Both the position numbers and the translations under genes were made by a program. The notes under the pieces were generated by a model. The model was given only the letters and a program-made list of their open reading frames with translations, had not been told where the DNA came from and searched no databases. Shown in pieces: positions 32,677 to 42,762 of a stretch of DNA of 45,604 nucleotides. Numbering within the stretch: position 1 is the stretch's first letter; each line of letters begins with the position of its first letter. Origin of the DNA: Mayfieldus sp963841445 (GTDB taxonomy: Bacteria > Actinomycetota > Thermoleophilia > Solirubrobacterales > 70-9); assembly GCA_963841445.1 (NCBI GenBank), contig CAWJCP010000008.1, positions 1-45,604 of the forward strand, read 5' to 3'.

Positions 32677-34916
32677 TCGAGCGCACTGAGAATCGCCTGA
32701 GGCTGGCGTCATTTGCGGCTCTCGCCGCGTTCACGGCGGCCAACTGGGTGGCGCTGGTGTCCGACCCGCCGGTCGGCCGCTCGATCATCGCGGCTCTCTG
32801 CGCCGCCGCCGGCGCCCTTGTCCTGATCGCGACCGCCCCCAGGGTGCCGAGTCGCTGGCGCGCCGGCGTCTGCGCGGGGCTGGTCCTCGCCGCGATCGTC
32901 TGCTTGGCCTCGCTGGCTCTCGGGCTGCCGGCGCGGCTGCTTCTTCCCTCCGGCTGGAGCGAGCTGAGCAGCGGGGTGGGCGACGGCATCGGCTCGCTCT
33001 GGCGAGCCGATTACCCCTATGACGGCGGAGACACCTGGTCGCGACTCGCCCTGCTTCTGGCTCTGGCGCCGCTTCTCGCCCTCGCCGCGGCACTGAGCTT
33101 CTGGCCGCATCGCGGAGGCGGACGCTGGATGCGCCGCTGCGGGTTGGTGGTCCTGCTGGTCAGCTACGGAGTCGCGGTAACCGTCAGCCCGCCGAGCCAC
33201 CCGCTTCTCAACGGGGCGCTGCTGTTCGCGCTGCTCGCGGCCACTCTCTGGTCGCCGTCGCTGGGCCGCCGCCCGGCGCTGCTCTCGGTTGGACTGATCG
33301 GCGCCGCGGCCTTGATCGCCATACCCGTCGCCGCCAAGCTTGACGGCTCGGAGCCCTGGCTCGATTACCGCAACTGGGACTTCGGAGGCGCGGCCGCCGG
33401 CGCGGTCGAGAGCTTTGACTGGAACCAAGGGTACGGGCCGCTTGACTGGCAGCGCGACGGCCGCACCCTGGTCGAGGTGCGAAGCGCGGAGCCGCACTAC
33501 TGGGCGACCGAGGTGCTCGATCATTTCGACGGCACGGGCTGGGTCGGGTCGAGCGGCCAGCCTGGAGTCGACTTGCCGATCGACGCCGGGGGCGATCTGC
33601 AGAAAACCCTGAACACGAAGTGGGTGGTGCCCCTGCGATTCGAGGTCCGCGCCCTGAGCAGCCAGCTGCTCGTCCGGGCCGGGACGGTGCTCAGCGTCAG
33701 CGGGGCCGACCCGTTGCCCGAGTCCGCGCAGGGAGTGTCGGTGAGCAGGCCGCTCAGAGAAGGGGACTCCTATTCGATTCGCGCCTATGACCCGCAGCCG
33801 ACGGCTGCCGCGATGCGCTCCTCCGAGGCGGCGTATCCGGCCAGGCTGTCGCGTTACACGACCGTCGACGTTCCCCGGGTCGGCAAGCTGGCGCCACCTA
33901 ACACCAACGTCCAATCGCCGCCCCTGGCGATCACCCTGCGCTCGGTCACCGTGCCGTTGCGAGGTGGTCCGGCGGCCGCGGCCGCGCCCGGACTTCTGGA
34001 CTCGCCCTACGCACCGGTCTATCGACTGGCCAGGCATCTGGCGGCCGGCAGGCCGACGGCGTTCGCGGTCGCCGCCGCGATGCAGCGCTATCTGCGCTCC
34101 CGCTACCGATACGACGAGTCGCCGCCCACGCACCGCTTCGCGCTGCCCGCGTTCCTGTTCAGGGACCGGCGCGGCTACTGCCAGCAGTTCTCAGGTGCGA
34201 TGGCACTGATGCTGCGGATGGTCGGGATCCCGAGCCGCGTCGTCGGCGGGTTCGCACCCGGGGAGCGGATCCGCGACGGCTTCGTGGTCAGCGACTTCGA
34301 TGCCCATTCCTGGGTCGAGGTCTACTTCAACCGGATCGGCTGGGTGACCTTCGACCCGACGCCCGCCGCCGCCCCCGCGGTCGCCCGCAGCATCGGTCCG
34401 ACCGCCAGCGCGCGGCGTCCGTTCGGCCGGTTCCAGACCGGCTCGCCGCGGAGTCGTTTGCCGGCGAGAAGGCGGGCCGCAGGGGGAGGCGGTCCGACGA
34501 GCTTCGCTGTTGGCTGGGTCGCGCTCGTGGCGGCGCTTGCGATTGCCGCGCTGGTGGCGATCGCGGCCGTGATTCACCGTGGCGCGCGGCACCGGGAGCT
34601 GGGATCGACGCAGCTCGCCGAGCTGCAGGCGATCGAGCTGCGAGCCGCGACGGCTCGCTTGGGCCCGGCGCAGAGGCCCGGCGTGACCCTGCGCGGCCTG
34701 GAGGCGAGCCTGGGGCGCGCAAAAAGGCACGGTGCGGCTGCTTACGCGGCTCATTTGCGTCGCAGCCGTTACGCCGCAGGGGCGATCGAGCCGCCAAGCT
34801 CGCGGCAGCGCCGTAACGCTCGACGCGCGCTCGCCTCCGGGCTGGGCTGGCAGGGTCGGCTGCGCATCTGGCTGCTGATGCCGCCCGGTGGTCCGACGGC
34901 GCGGTGGCGAAGTTGA
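32673..34916 (+). CDS. TgpA-like membrane transglutaminase
   Basis: 747 residues. The N-terminal half has about six membrane segments (residues 8-215). A large outer region follows, with the transglutaminase core at about 470-565: catalytic C503 (GYCQQFSGAMAL), H545 (DAHSWVEV) and D561 (TFDPTP). Another membrane helix follows at about 613-632, then a cytosolic C-terminal DUF4129-like tail. Family members probably cross-link or hydrolyse envelope proteins; substrates are unknown. It ends the moxR-DUF58-transglutaminase operon and meets the thioredoxin-like gene head-on, four bases apart. Confidence 0.88.
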   Translation: MIERTENRLRLASFAALAAFTAANWVALVSDPPVGRSIIAALCAAAGALVLIATAPRVPSRWRAGVCAGLVLAAIVCLASLALGLPARLLLPSGWSELSSGVGDGIGSLWRADYPYDGGDTWSRLALLLALAPLLALAAALSFWPHRGGGRWMRRCGLVVLLVSYGVAVTVSPPSHPLLNGALLFALLAATLWSPSLGRRPALLSVGLIGAAALIAIPVAAKLDGSEPWLDYRNWDFGGAAAGAVESFDWNQGYGPLDWQRDGRTLVEVRSAEPHYWATEVLDHFDGTGWVGSSGQPGVDLPIDAGGDLQKTLNTKWVVPLRFEVRALSSQLLVRAGTVLSVSGADPLPESAQGVSVSRPLREGDSYSIRAYDPQPTAAAMRSSEAAYPARLSRYTTVDVPRVGKLAPPNTNVQSPPLAITLRSVTVPLRGGPAAAAAPGLLDSPYAPVYRLARHLAAGRPTAFAVAAAMQRYLRSRYRYDESPPTHRFALPAFLFRDRRGYCQQFSGAMALMLRMVGIPSRVVGGFAPGERIRDGFVVSDFDAHSWVEVYFNRIGWVTFDPTPAAAPAVARSIGPTASARRPFGRFQTGSPRSRLPARRRAAGGGGPTSFAVGWVALVAALAIAALVAIAAVIHRGARHRELGSTQLAELQAIELRAATARLGPAQRPGVTLRGLEASLGRAKRHGAAAYAAHLRRSRYAAGAIEPPSSRQRRNARRALASGLGWQGRLRIWLLMPPGGPTARWRS

Positions 34917-34920
34917 GCGC

Positions 34921-35754
34921 TCAGGGAACGCCCGGGGAGAAGCTCAACGACCAGACATCCACCGCGCCCGTCCCGGCCTCGAGGGCGATCCGGTGCCGCT
35001 CGTTGCGGGGGTGGGTGCTGAGCTCGTAGAGGCCGGCGCCTTCGATGCCAATTTCCTCGCTGGGCCGATCGTCGATCGTGACCAGGACGATGCCCCGACC
35101 CTCGAGGGTGGCGTGGGCCCCGGCGGCCTCGTATTCGAGGCTCACCCCATCGCCGCCGGCGCCGAGCCGCAGCGGCGCCCCCTCGGCGCCCGGGAAGAGC
35201 TCCGGGGTGGGGGGGATCACCGCGGCGCCGGCTGCGTCGGTCGGGCGCAGCGGCTGCATCGGCGGCGGCAGCTCGCGCAGCGCGTCCTCGGCTCGCAGCT
35301 CCTCCTGGATCGCCTCCTCTGTGGAGTCGTAGTCGCCCTCGCCGAAGTGGTACCAGCGCAGCACCCCGTCGCGGCCCCAGAGGAAGAGGCTCGGCCATCC
35401 CTTGCAGCCGTAATCGAGCCAGATCTCGCGCTCGGCGTCGATTGCGACCGGGTGCGCGACGCCGAGTCGCTCCAATCCCATGCGCACTACGTCGGGGTCG
35501 GCTCCGAAGGCGAAACGGGGAGCCTGCACACCGAGCACCGTAAGCCCGGCATTCGCGTAGCGCCGCTGCCACTCGCTCACATAGGGCAGCGCTCGCACGC
35601 TGTTCAGCTGCGCGAAGTCGAAGAAGTGGACGAGGACAGGACCGCCGGCGCTCAGCGCCTGCATTGGCGCCGGCCGTCCGCCGACCCAGGCGATGCCGGA
35701 GGGCAGGTCGGGGGCGGCGATGTCAGGTCGTTCTGGCCGCACCCGGCCAAACAT
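34921..35754 (-). CDS. Thioredoxin-fold (TlpA/redoxin-like) protein without CXXC
   Basis: 277 residues. A thioredoxin fold spans about 20-140: VLVHFFDFAQLNSVRALPYV sits where TlpA has WCGPC, and a cis-proline is at P121 (GWPSLFLW). The usual CXXC is replaced by LNSV at 50-53; the only nearby cysteine is C117. A disulfide-exchange role is thus unlikely; it may be peroxiredoxin-like or structural. A C-terminal beta domain (about 190-277) resembles the jelly-roll part added in DipZ-like proteins. No signal peptide is seen. The start was set at ATG 35754; the frame upstream is shadow. Confidence 0.78.
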   Translation of the reverse strand: MFGRVRPERPDIAAPDLPSGIAWVGGRPAPMQALSAGGPVLVHFFDFAQLNSVRALPYVSEWQRRYANAGLTVLGVQAPRFAFGADPDVVRMGLERLGVAHPVAIDAEREIWLDYGCKGWPSLFLWGRDGVLRWYHFGEGDYDSTEEAIQEELRAEDALRELPPPMQPLRPTDAAGAAVIPPTPELFPGAEGAPLRLGAGGDGVSLEYEAAGAHATLEGRGIVLVTIDDRPSEEIGIEGAGLYELSTHPRNERHRIALEAGTGAVDVWSLSFSPGVP

Positions 35755-35850
35755 ATTGCGCAAGCGGCGGAATCCCCACCCGCCCCCGCTGCAGCGACAC
35801 CGGACGGCGCCAATAACATGCCGGTCCGAACCGACCCGAGGGGAGGCAGC

Positions 35851-36474
35851 GTGAACACGTTCTGGCAGCGAATCGAAGTGGCGCGCACCCGGTGCAACGT
35901 CCTGGAGCACCCGTTCTACGTGCGCTGGTCGAAGGGCGAGCTGAGCCGCGAGGAGCTGGCCGAGTACGCCGGTCAATACCGGCACGCGACCGAGGCGATC
36001 GCCAGGCTCAGCGAGCAGGCCGCGGGCGCCGCCCCGGAGGCGGAGCGGGCGCAGCTGCGCCGGCATGCCTGCGAGGAAGCTGATCACGTCGAGCTCTGGG
36101 ACGGGTTCATGGAGGCGGTCGGCGGCGACGCCGCCGCCGCGCCGACGCCGCAGACACGCGAGTGCGTGGCCGCTTGGACGGCCGATGACGGGCTGCTGCC
36201 CTCGCTGGTGCGCCTCTATGCGATCGAGAGCGGGCAGCCGCAGATCTCGCGGACCAAGCGCGAGGGCCTGGCGACTCACTACGGGGTCGGCGACGGGGAG
36301 GGCAACGCCTACTTCCGGGTCCACGAGCGGCTCGACGTCGAGCACGCACGGGCCGGGCGCGAGCTGGTCGATCGCCGCCTGCAGGGGGCCGACGAAGACG
36401 CGCTGCTGAGCGCCGCCGAATCGGCGCTGCGCGCCAACTGGCGCCTGCTCGACGGCGTCGGCGCCTCTGGGTAG
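35851..36474 (+). CDS. Heme-oxygenase-like fold protein (TenA/CADD-like)
   Basis: 207 residues, all helical. EHPFYVRWSKGELSREELAEYAGQYRHATEAI matches the TenA/PqqC/CADD start. Possible metal ligands are H45, E76, H79 (CEEADHVELW), E126 (YAIESGQP), H158, D162 and H165 (HERLDVEHA), the set found in diiron members such as CADD. CADD-like enzymes oxidise a tyrosine or small substrate with O2. The start is a GTG at 35851 with GGGAGG at 35841-35846; an ATG at 35818 would be longer but lacks such a site. The stop overlaps the next GTG (TAGTG), so they are co-translated. Confidence 0.8.
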   Translation: MNTFWQRIEVARTRCNVLEHPFYVRWSKGELSREELAEYAGQYRHATEAIARLSEQAAGAAPEAERAQLRRHACEEADHVELWDGFMEAVGGDAAAAPTPQTRECVAAWTADDGLLPSLVRLYAIESGQPQISRTKREGLATHYGVGDGEGNAYFRVHERLDVEHARAGRELVDRRLQGADEDALLSAAESALRANWRLLDGVGASG

Positions 36475-36956
36475 TGCCGGCGGAGGCCAAGCCCGGCTCG
36501 ACCGCAGCGACGCCCCGGAAGCGGCGGTCGCGCTGGCTTGACCGCGTGATCGGCATCGTCCTCGGCCTGGCGCTGGGGATCGGAGTGATCGTCGTCTTCG
36601 TCTTCGAAGGCAGCGAAGGCACGATCGACGCGCCGCGAATCTCCGGCATCCAGGGCGGCGGTGGACGTTCCGGGGGGCCGTCGCGAACCGCGCGCGTGCC
36701 GCTGGTCAAGGTGATCGGCGGCAAGCCGCCCCCCAGCGGCCCGGTCCGGCTCGACTTCCAGCAAGGTCGCATCGCCCGCTTCGTCGTCGGCTCCGACCAG
36801 GAGCTGGGCGTCGATGTGGTCGGCTACGGGGTCAGCCGCACGGTCGGGCCCGGGCGCACGCTGGTCTCCTTCAGGGCCCGCAAGTCCGGCCAGTTCCCGA
36901 TCGTCGCCTCGGCCTCGGAGATTGAGATCGCCAGCCTGCGCGTCGCGCGACCCTGA
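36474..36956 (+). CDS. Membrane-anchored cupredoxin-fold-like protein without metal ligands
   Basis: 160 residues. A basic start (PRKRRSRW) and one membrane helix (VIGIVLGLALGIGVIVVFVF, about 25-44) are followed by a Gly/Ser linker. A beta domain (about 92-158) with VRLDFQQGRIARFVV and GRTLVSFRARKSGQFPIV resembles the cupredoxin fold. No His/Cys cluster is visible, so copper is not expected. The gene begins with GTG overlapping the previous TAG. Similarity to the ligand-bearing protein at 37650 suggests a duplicated pair. The function is unknown. Confidence 0.65.
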   Translation: MPAEAKPGSTAATPRKRRSRWLDRVIGIVLGLALGIGVIVVFVFEGSEGTIDAPRISGIQGGGGRSGGPSRTARVPLVKVIGGKPPPSGPVRLDFQQGRIARFVVGSDQELGVDVVGYGVSRTVGPGRTLVSFRARKSGQFPIVASASEIEIASLRVARP

Positions 36957-36979
36957 GCGACGATGCCTAGAATCGCACC

Positions 36980-37576
36980 GTGACCATGGCTCGCCGACCA
37001 GCCTCGATCGCACGCTCGGCATCGCTGATCGCCCTGGCGGCGCTGGCGGTCCATCAGCTGCGCTACCTGCTCGCCTACGGCTCCGGCGCCGACGAGCAGC
37101 TCGCCCGTCAGGGCCACGGCTATCTGCTCGAGGCGCTGCCGATCCTGGCCGGGTTCGCGATCGCGACTCTGGCCGGCGGGCTGCTGCGCGTCGCCCTCTC
37201 CGCCGCCCCCGCCCCCTCGATTGGGTCGCCACGGACGCGGGCGATCATCTACGCGGCGACGGTCCTCTCGGTGTTCGTGGTCCAAGAGACGGCCGAGGGC
37301 CTGCTGGGCGCTGGGCACGCGTCCGGGCTCGGGGCGGTCTTCGCGGGCGGCGGCTGGCTTGCGCTGCCCCTGTCGCTGCTATTCGGCTCGATCTGTGCGG
37401 CGCTCGACGGCGGCCTTGCCCGCGTCGAAGGCCTGGTCGCGGCCCCCGGCACCTCGTTGCCGTCGCGGCGCCCCCGTTGCCGGGTTACAGCCGGGCGAAC
37501 CTGGCTCCGCATAGCGGCTGCTTCGCGGCCGCTCGAGTTCGGCCTTGCCCGCCGCCCGCCGCCACAGCCTTCCTGA
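36980..37576 (+). CDS. Multi-pass membrane protein of unknown function
   Basis: 198 residues. About four hydrophobic segments occur (residues 13-33, 47-70, 86-102 and 120-140). The last 60 residues are basic and low-complexity (PSRRPRCRVTAG and LARRPPPQPS). HQLRYLLAYG in the first segment is a small motif seen in some actinobacterial membrane proteins, but I cannot name the family. Start is GTG at 36980 or ATG at 36986. It is in line with, and in the same direction as, the cupredoxin-like genes. The basic tail could be a frame-shifted end; I cannot tell. Confidence 0.62.
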   Translation: MTMARRPASIARSASLIALAALAVHQLRYLLAYGSGADEQLARQGHGYLLEALPILAGFAIATLAGGLLRVALSAAPAPSIGSPRTRAIIYAATVLSVFVVQETAEGLLGAGHASGLGAVFAGGGWLALPLSLLFGSICAALDGGLARVEGLVAAPGTSLPSRRPRCRVTAGRTWLRIAAASRPLEFGLARRPPPQPS

Positions 37577-37649
37577 GCCCGAGCCGCGGCGACGCGGTTC
37601 CAATCGGCGACGCGGGGAGGACTGCGCCGCCTCGAGCAAAGGAGAGTGA

Positions 37650-38060
37650 ATGTCAGACCGATCGAAGATCGGCGTCGGTGTAGCGGTGCTTGCCATCGCT
37701 GTCGTCCTGTTCATCGTCCTCAGCGGCGGCAGCGACGACAACTCGCCTGGAAGCGGCCAGGGCACGGGCCCGACCGCGAAGCAGGGAGCCGCAATCCCGG
37801 TGATCCATCTGCGCGGCGGCGAGCCCGTCGGGGGTCTCGCGTCGCTTGCCGTGACCAGCGGCGACCCGGTGCGCTTCAAGGTCACTTCAGACATCGAGGG
37901 TGAGGTCCATGTGCACGGCTATGACTTCGAGAAGCCGATCAAGGCGGGCGGCAGCGTCAGCTTCGACTTTCCCGCCAACCTCGAGGGCGCCTTCGAGGTC
38001 GAGCTGCATCACGGCGGCGGTGAGAACACGATCGCTGACCTGAAGGTCGAGCCCGGCTGA
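37650..38060 (+). CDS. Membrane-anchored cupredoxin-like protein
   Basis: 136 residues. One N-terminal helix (VGVAVLAIAVVLFIVLS, residues 9-25) anchors a small beta domain. Its histidines lie in EVHVHGYDF and in VELHHGGGENT, so metal or heme binding is possible, but the classic blue-copper Cys-His-Met loop is absent. It has an AAAGGAGA ribosome site. Its stop overlaps the ATG of the next membrane protein (TGATG), so they are coupled. Such proteins are often next to FedB-like membrane proteins. The role is inferred only from context. Confidence 0.75.
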   Translation: MSDRSKIGVGVAVLAIAVVLFIVLSGGSDDNSPGSGQGTGPTAKQGAAIPVIHLRGGEPVGGLASLAVTSGDPVRFKVTSDIEGEVHVHGYDFEKPIKAGGSVSFDFPANLEGAFEVELHHGGGENTIADLKVEPG

Positions 38061-39511
38061 TGAGCCGCGGCCTGCGCAGGGCGGGGGCGATCGGCGCCGT
38101 GCTTGCGGCGCCGATCGCCGCCCTGGCGATTCCCCAGCCGGCGCTCGGCCACGCGCTCACCGCGCGCGCCGACCTCCCGATCCCCGCCTGGCTGTTCGCC
38201 TGGGGGGCCTCGATCGTCTTGCTCGTCTCCTTCTTCGCCCTCTCGACGCTCTGGAGGCAGCCCCGCTTCGAGCAGGAGCATTGGCGCCCGCTCGAGGGCG
38301 CCTCGCGCCTGCTGCTCAACCCGTTGCTCGAGCTGGTGGCGGGCCTGATCGGCGTCTTCTTGCTCGGTATCGCGATCTGGTCCGGCATTCACGGCACCGA
38401 GGCCTCGGACCGGAATCTCTCGGTCACCTTCCTCTTCGTGACCTGCTGGCTCGGGTTCCCGCTGCTCAGCATCTTGTTCGGCGACGTGTTTCGGGCTTTC
38501 AACCCCTGGCGGGCGATCGGCCGTCTGGTCGGGGGCGCGTTCAGGGCCCTGAGCGGCCAGGCCCCTGCCCACGCCCGCTACCCGCAGCGTCTCGGGCGCT
38601 GGCCCGCAGCCGCCGGGCTGGTCGCCTTCGTCTGGCTGGAGCTGATCTACGGGTCGGGGGGGACGGTGGGGCTGACGCCGCACTCGGTCGGCGTCGCGGC
38701 GCTCGTCTACAGCGCCTACACGCTGGCGATGATGACCGTCTTTGGAACCGAGCAATGGGTGCGGCGGGGCGAGACCTTCTCCGTCTACTTCAACATGTTC
38801 TCGCAGCTCTCCGTGCTCGAGGTCAGAGACGGGGAGCTCGGCCGTCGCCGGCTGTTCTCCGGGGCCGCACAATGGGGAACCGTTCCCGGCTCGGTGGCGC
38901 TCGTCGTCGCTTCGATCGCGACGACCAGCTTCGACGGGGCCGAGGAGGGCGCCTTCGCGGACCCGATCAAGAGCACCTTCCAGCGCTTCGTCGACGCAGG
39001 CATCAGCCTGATCACGGCATTTCGCCTCACCGACAGCATCTTCTTGATCCTCACCCTGGTCGGGGTAGCGGCCCTCTTCCTGCTCGGAGTGCAGGGGATG
39101 CGGACGATCCGCAACGCGCCGCCGGTCGCCCAGCTGCGGACCGGCTTCGCACACACGCTGATCCCGATCGCGTTCGCATATCTGGTCGCTCACTACTTCA
39201 GCCTCTTCGTCTTCCAAGAGCAGGCCCAGTTCACCTACCTGCTCTCCGATCCGCTCGGGACCGGATCCGACATCTTCGGCACCGCCGGCAGCGGGATCGA
39301 CTACGGGGTGCTGGGGACGAACGCGATCTGGTACGTCCAGGTCGCCGCCCTCGTCGTCGGGCACGTCTGCGGCCTGACCATGGCCCACGACCGGGCGCTC
39401 GCCTACTGGAAGGACTACAGACAGGCCTCGCGCTCGCAGTACTGGATGCTCGCGGTGATGGTCGGCTTCACCTGCTTCGGCCTCTATCTGCTCTCGCAGG
39501 CGAACCGTTGA
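38060..39511 (+). CDS. Polytopic membrane protein, FedB-like
   Basis: 483 residues with about ten membrane helices. The N-terminus has a possible signal-anchor (AIGAVLAAPIAALAIPQPALGHALTAR). Conserved-looking features include FNPWRAIGR, MMTVFGTEQWVRRGETFSVYFNMFS and FAYLVAHYFSLFVFQEQAQF. Such proteins are labelled fenitrothion hydrolase (FedB-like) in some actinobacterial genomes, but I know of no enzymatic proof for this sequence. Several His/Tyr/Trp in membrane helices could bind metal. The gene is coupled to the cupredoxin-like gene upstream and followed by a small membrane protein. A metal- or redox-linked membrane complex is an inference. Confidence 0.72.
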   Translation: MSRGLRRAGAIGAVLAAPIAALAIPQPALGHALTARADLPIPAWLFAWGASIVLLVSFFALSTLWRQPRFEQEHWRPLEGASRLLLNPLLELVAGLIGVFLLGIAIWSGIHGTEASDRNLSVTFLFVTCWLGFPLLSILFGDVFRAFNPWRAIGRLVGGAFRALSGQAPAHARYPQRLGRWPAAAGLVAFVWLELIYGSGGTVGLTPHSVGVAALVYSAYTLAMMTVFGTEQWVRRGETFSVYFNMFSQLSVLEVRDGELGRRRLFSGAAQWGTVPGSVALVVASIATTSFDGAEEGAFADPIKSTFQRFVDAGISLITAFRLTDSIFLILTLVGVAALFLLGVQGMRTIRNAPPVAQLRTGFAHTLIPIAFAYLVAHYFSLFVFQEQAQFTYLLSDPLGTGSDIFGTAGSGIDYGVLGTNAIWYVQVAALVVGHVCGLTMAHDRALAYWKDYRQASRSQYWMLAVMVGFTCFGLYLLSQANR

Positions 39512-39527
39512 CCAGGGGTGTTTCGAC

Positions 39528-39707
39528 CTGATTCCTGAAGGGCACGAGCAGCTGATTCCATACGCCCACGCCGGGCACTGGCTCTGGGTGCTCTACGTTC
39601 CGCCGGTCCTGGTGGTGGTATTCGCGATCATCAGGACGACGATCGCGGAGCGGCGCGCCGAGCGCGAGGAGCGCAAGGCCGAGGATAAGCGGGGGGCCGA
39701 TCGGTGA
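39528..39707 (+). CDS. 59-residue membrane miniprotein with apparent CTG start
   Basis: The frame is open and ends in TGA at 39705-39707, which overlaps the next gene's GTG (GTGA). It encodes LIPEGHEQLIPYAHAGHW, then a hydrophobic helix (WLWVLYVPPVLVVVFAII) and a charged Arg/Glu/Lys tail. No ATG, GTG or TTG precedes the first part in frame after the upstream stop. CTG at 39528 lies about eight bases after AGGGG and seems the likeliest start; ATT at 39531 is the other. HEQLIPYAHAGHW contains three histidines near the membrane. Both termini fit a small partner of the FedB-like protein. Its presence is inferred from frame, overlap and residue pattern. Confidence 0.62.
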   Translation: MIPEGHEQLIPYAHAGHWLWVLYVPPVLVVVFAIIRTTIAERRAEREERKAEDKRGADR

Positions 39708-40096
39708 AGACGATCCGGCGCGGGGCGGCGCTGATCGCGGCCTGCGTCGTGATGCTCGCGCTCAGCTCAGCGACCGCTCCGGCGAAGCTTCTCGACGGCT
39801 ATTGCAGCCGCACCGGCGACTACTGCACGCGCGTCGTCGCCAGGGGACAAAAGACGTTCCTCGGCATCTCCACCTTCAGCTTCACCGGCAAGTACACGCT
39901 CTGCACGCGCAAGGGCAGTGGCGGCCGCCGCGATTGCAGGCGCTTCCGCCTCCACAAGCGGGGCGACACCTATCGCTCCTTCGTCAGGTTCAGGACCCAC
40001 TTCTCGGTCCAGGGGTCCGGCAACTACTGCGCCAGCTGGCACAAGCTACGGTCGAGGCTGGGGCCGAAGCTCTGCTTCGCCTTCAAGGGCGCCTGA
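39704..40096 (+). CDS. Small secreted cysteine-rich basic protein
   Basis: 130 residues with a signal peptide (AALIAACVVMLALSSATAPA, residues 8-27). The mature part of about 100 residues is very basic and has six cysteines (in GYCSRTG, DYCTR, TLCTRK, DCRRF, YCASW and KLCFAF), able to form three disulfides. It starts with GTG overlapping the miniprotein stop, so it is coupled. I do not recognise the family. The high charge suggests binding to nucleic acid, teichoic-type polymer or lipid, but that is open. It closes the cluster, 12 bases before the convergent sufD stop. Confidence 0.7.
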   Translation: MKTIRRGAALIAACVVMLALSSATAPAKLLDGYCSRTGDYCTRVVARGQKTFLGISTFSFTGKYTLCTRKGSGGRRDCRRFRLHKRGDTYRSFVRFRTHFSVQGSGNYCASWHKLRSRLGPKLCFAFKGA

Positions 40097-40108
40097 CGGC
40101 GGCGATCC

Positions 40109-41327
40109 TCAGGACCCCAGCAGTTCGCCGAGGCGCTCCTCGAGCGCGGCGGAGATCTCGTCGCGGAGCCTTCCCTCGCCGAGCCGCTCGACCAGCGCTT
40201 CGAGGAAGGCCTCGATGATCAGCCGCCTCGCGGTGCCCTCGTCGAGGCCGCGCGCGCGCAGGTAGTGCAGCTGCTCACGGTCGATCTGCGCGACCGCGGC
40301 GGCGTGCGTGCAGCGCACGTCGTTGGCCTCGATCTCGAGGCCCGGGATCGCGTCGGCGTGGGCCTTCGTCGACAGAAGCAGATTCCGACTTTCCTGAAAA
40401 GCGTCGGTCTGCTGGGCGCCGGGATCGACGCGGATCATTCCCCGCCATACCGCGGTGCCGCGGTCGGCGAGCACGCCGCGGAAGGCGAGGTCGGAGAAGG
40501 TGTTGGGTGCGGCGTGCTCCTGGGTGGTGTCGAAGTCGAGGTGCTGGCTGCCGCCCCCGGCGTAGGCCCCGGTCACCCGCGCCTCTGAGCCCTGGCCGGC
40601 GAGCTTGGTCTCCATCCGCACCTTGCCGCGCGCCGAGCCGAAGCCCAGCGCCGTCCAATCGAGTGAGCCGTCGCGGCCGACCTCGGCGCGCTGGGTGGCG
40701 AAGATCCAGCTCTGCTCAGAGATGTCCTGCTTGCAGACGTAGCGCAGCCGGGCCTCGTCACCGACCCGCAGCTCGACGACGCTGTTGAGGACCGCGTCGA
40801 GCTCTGAGTCCTCGGAGCCGTAGCCCTCCCAGACCTCGGCCTCGGCACCCTCCTCGAGCACGATCAGGGTGCGCCAATGAAGGGTGGAGCCGGCAGCGCC
40901 CTGGACGGCCGAGACCTCGATCGGCTCGGGGACGTGGACACCGCTGGGGACGTAGACGAGGACGCCGGCCTCCCAGGCGGCGTCGTTTCGGGCCACGAAG
41001 GGATCCTCGATCGAGACCAGCGAGCCGAGGTGCTCGCGCAACGCGTCGGGTCGCTCGGCGAGGGCCGCGTCGAGCGGCAGCACGATCGCGCCCGCGTCGG
41101 CGGCGCCGCCAGCCTCGAGATTGACGGTGCCGTTCGCCGGCTCGTAGGCGTCTAGGTCGAGGCCGGCGAGGTCGGTGAACTCCCAACCTTTCTGCTTCGC
41201 GTCCGGCAGCGCCAGCTCGCTCGCCAAAGAGGCGCCCTGGCGGCGCCTCTCGCTGAGCCAGTCGGGCTCGGGCTCCGCCAACCCCGCCGCCCCCGGACGC
41301 GAAGCGGAGGAGGCGGCGGGCCCAGAT

Positions 41328-41335
<8 letters not shown>
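40109..41335 (-). CDS. sufD: Fe-S cluster assembly protein SufD
   Basis: 408 residues of the SufBD beta-helix core. It lacks the extended N-terminus of SufB, and C-terminal LRARGLDEGTARRLIIEAFLEALVERL matches SufD/SufB ends. It acts with SufB and SufC to scaffold nascent clusters. The start is a TTG at 41335 that overlaps the sufB stop by eight bases, so translation is coupled. No ATG close by preserves the N-terminus. It is the last gene of the Rieske-sufB-sufD set, and it converges on the secreted protein gene. Confidence 0.92.
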
Positions 41336-42761
<1,426 letters not shown>

Positions 42762-42762
42762 C

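Noticed and set aside
38009..39388. Minus-strand frame of 459 codons
   Set aside because: It is antisense to the polytopic membrane protein; charged low-complexity text with no recognisable fold.
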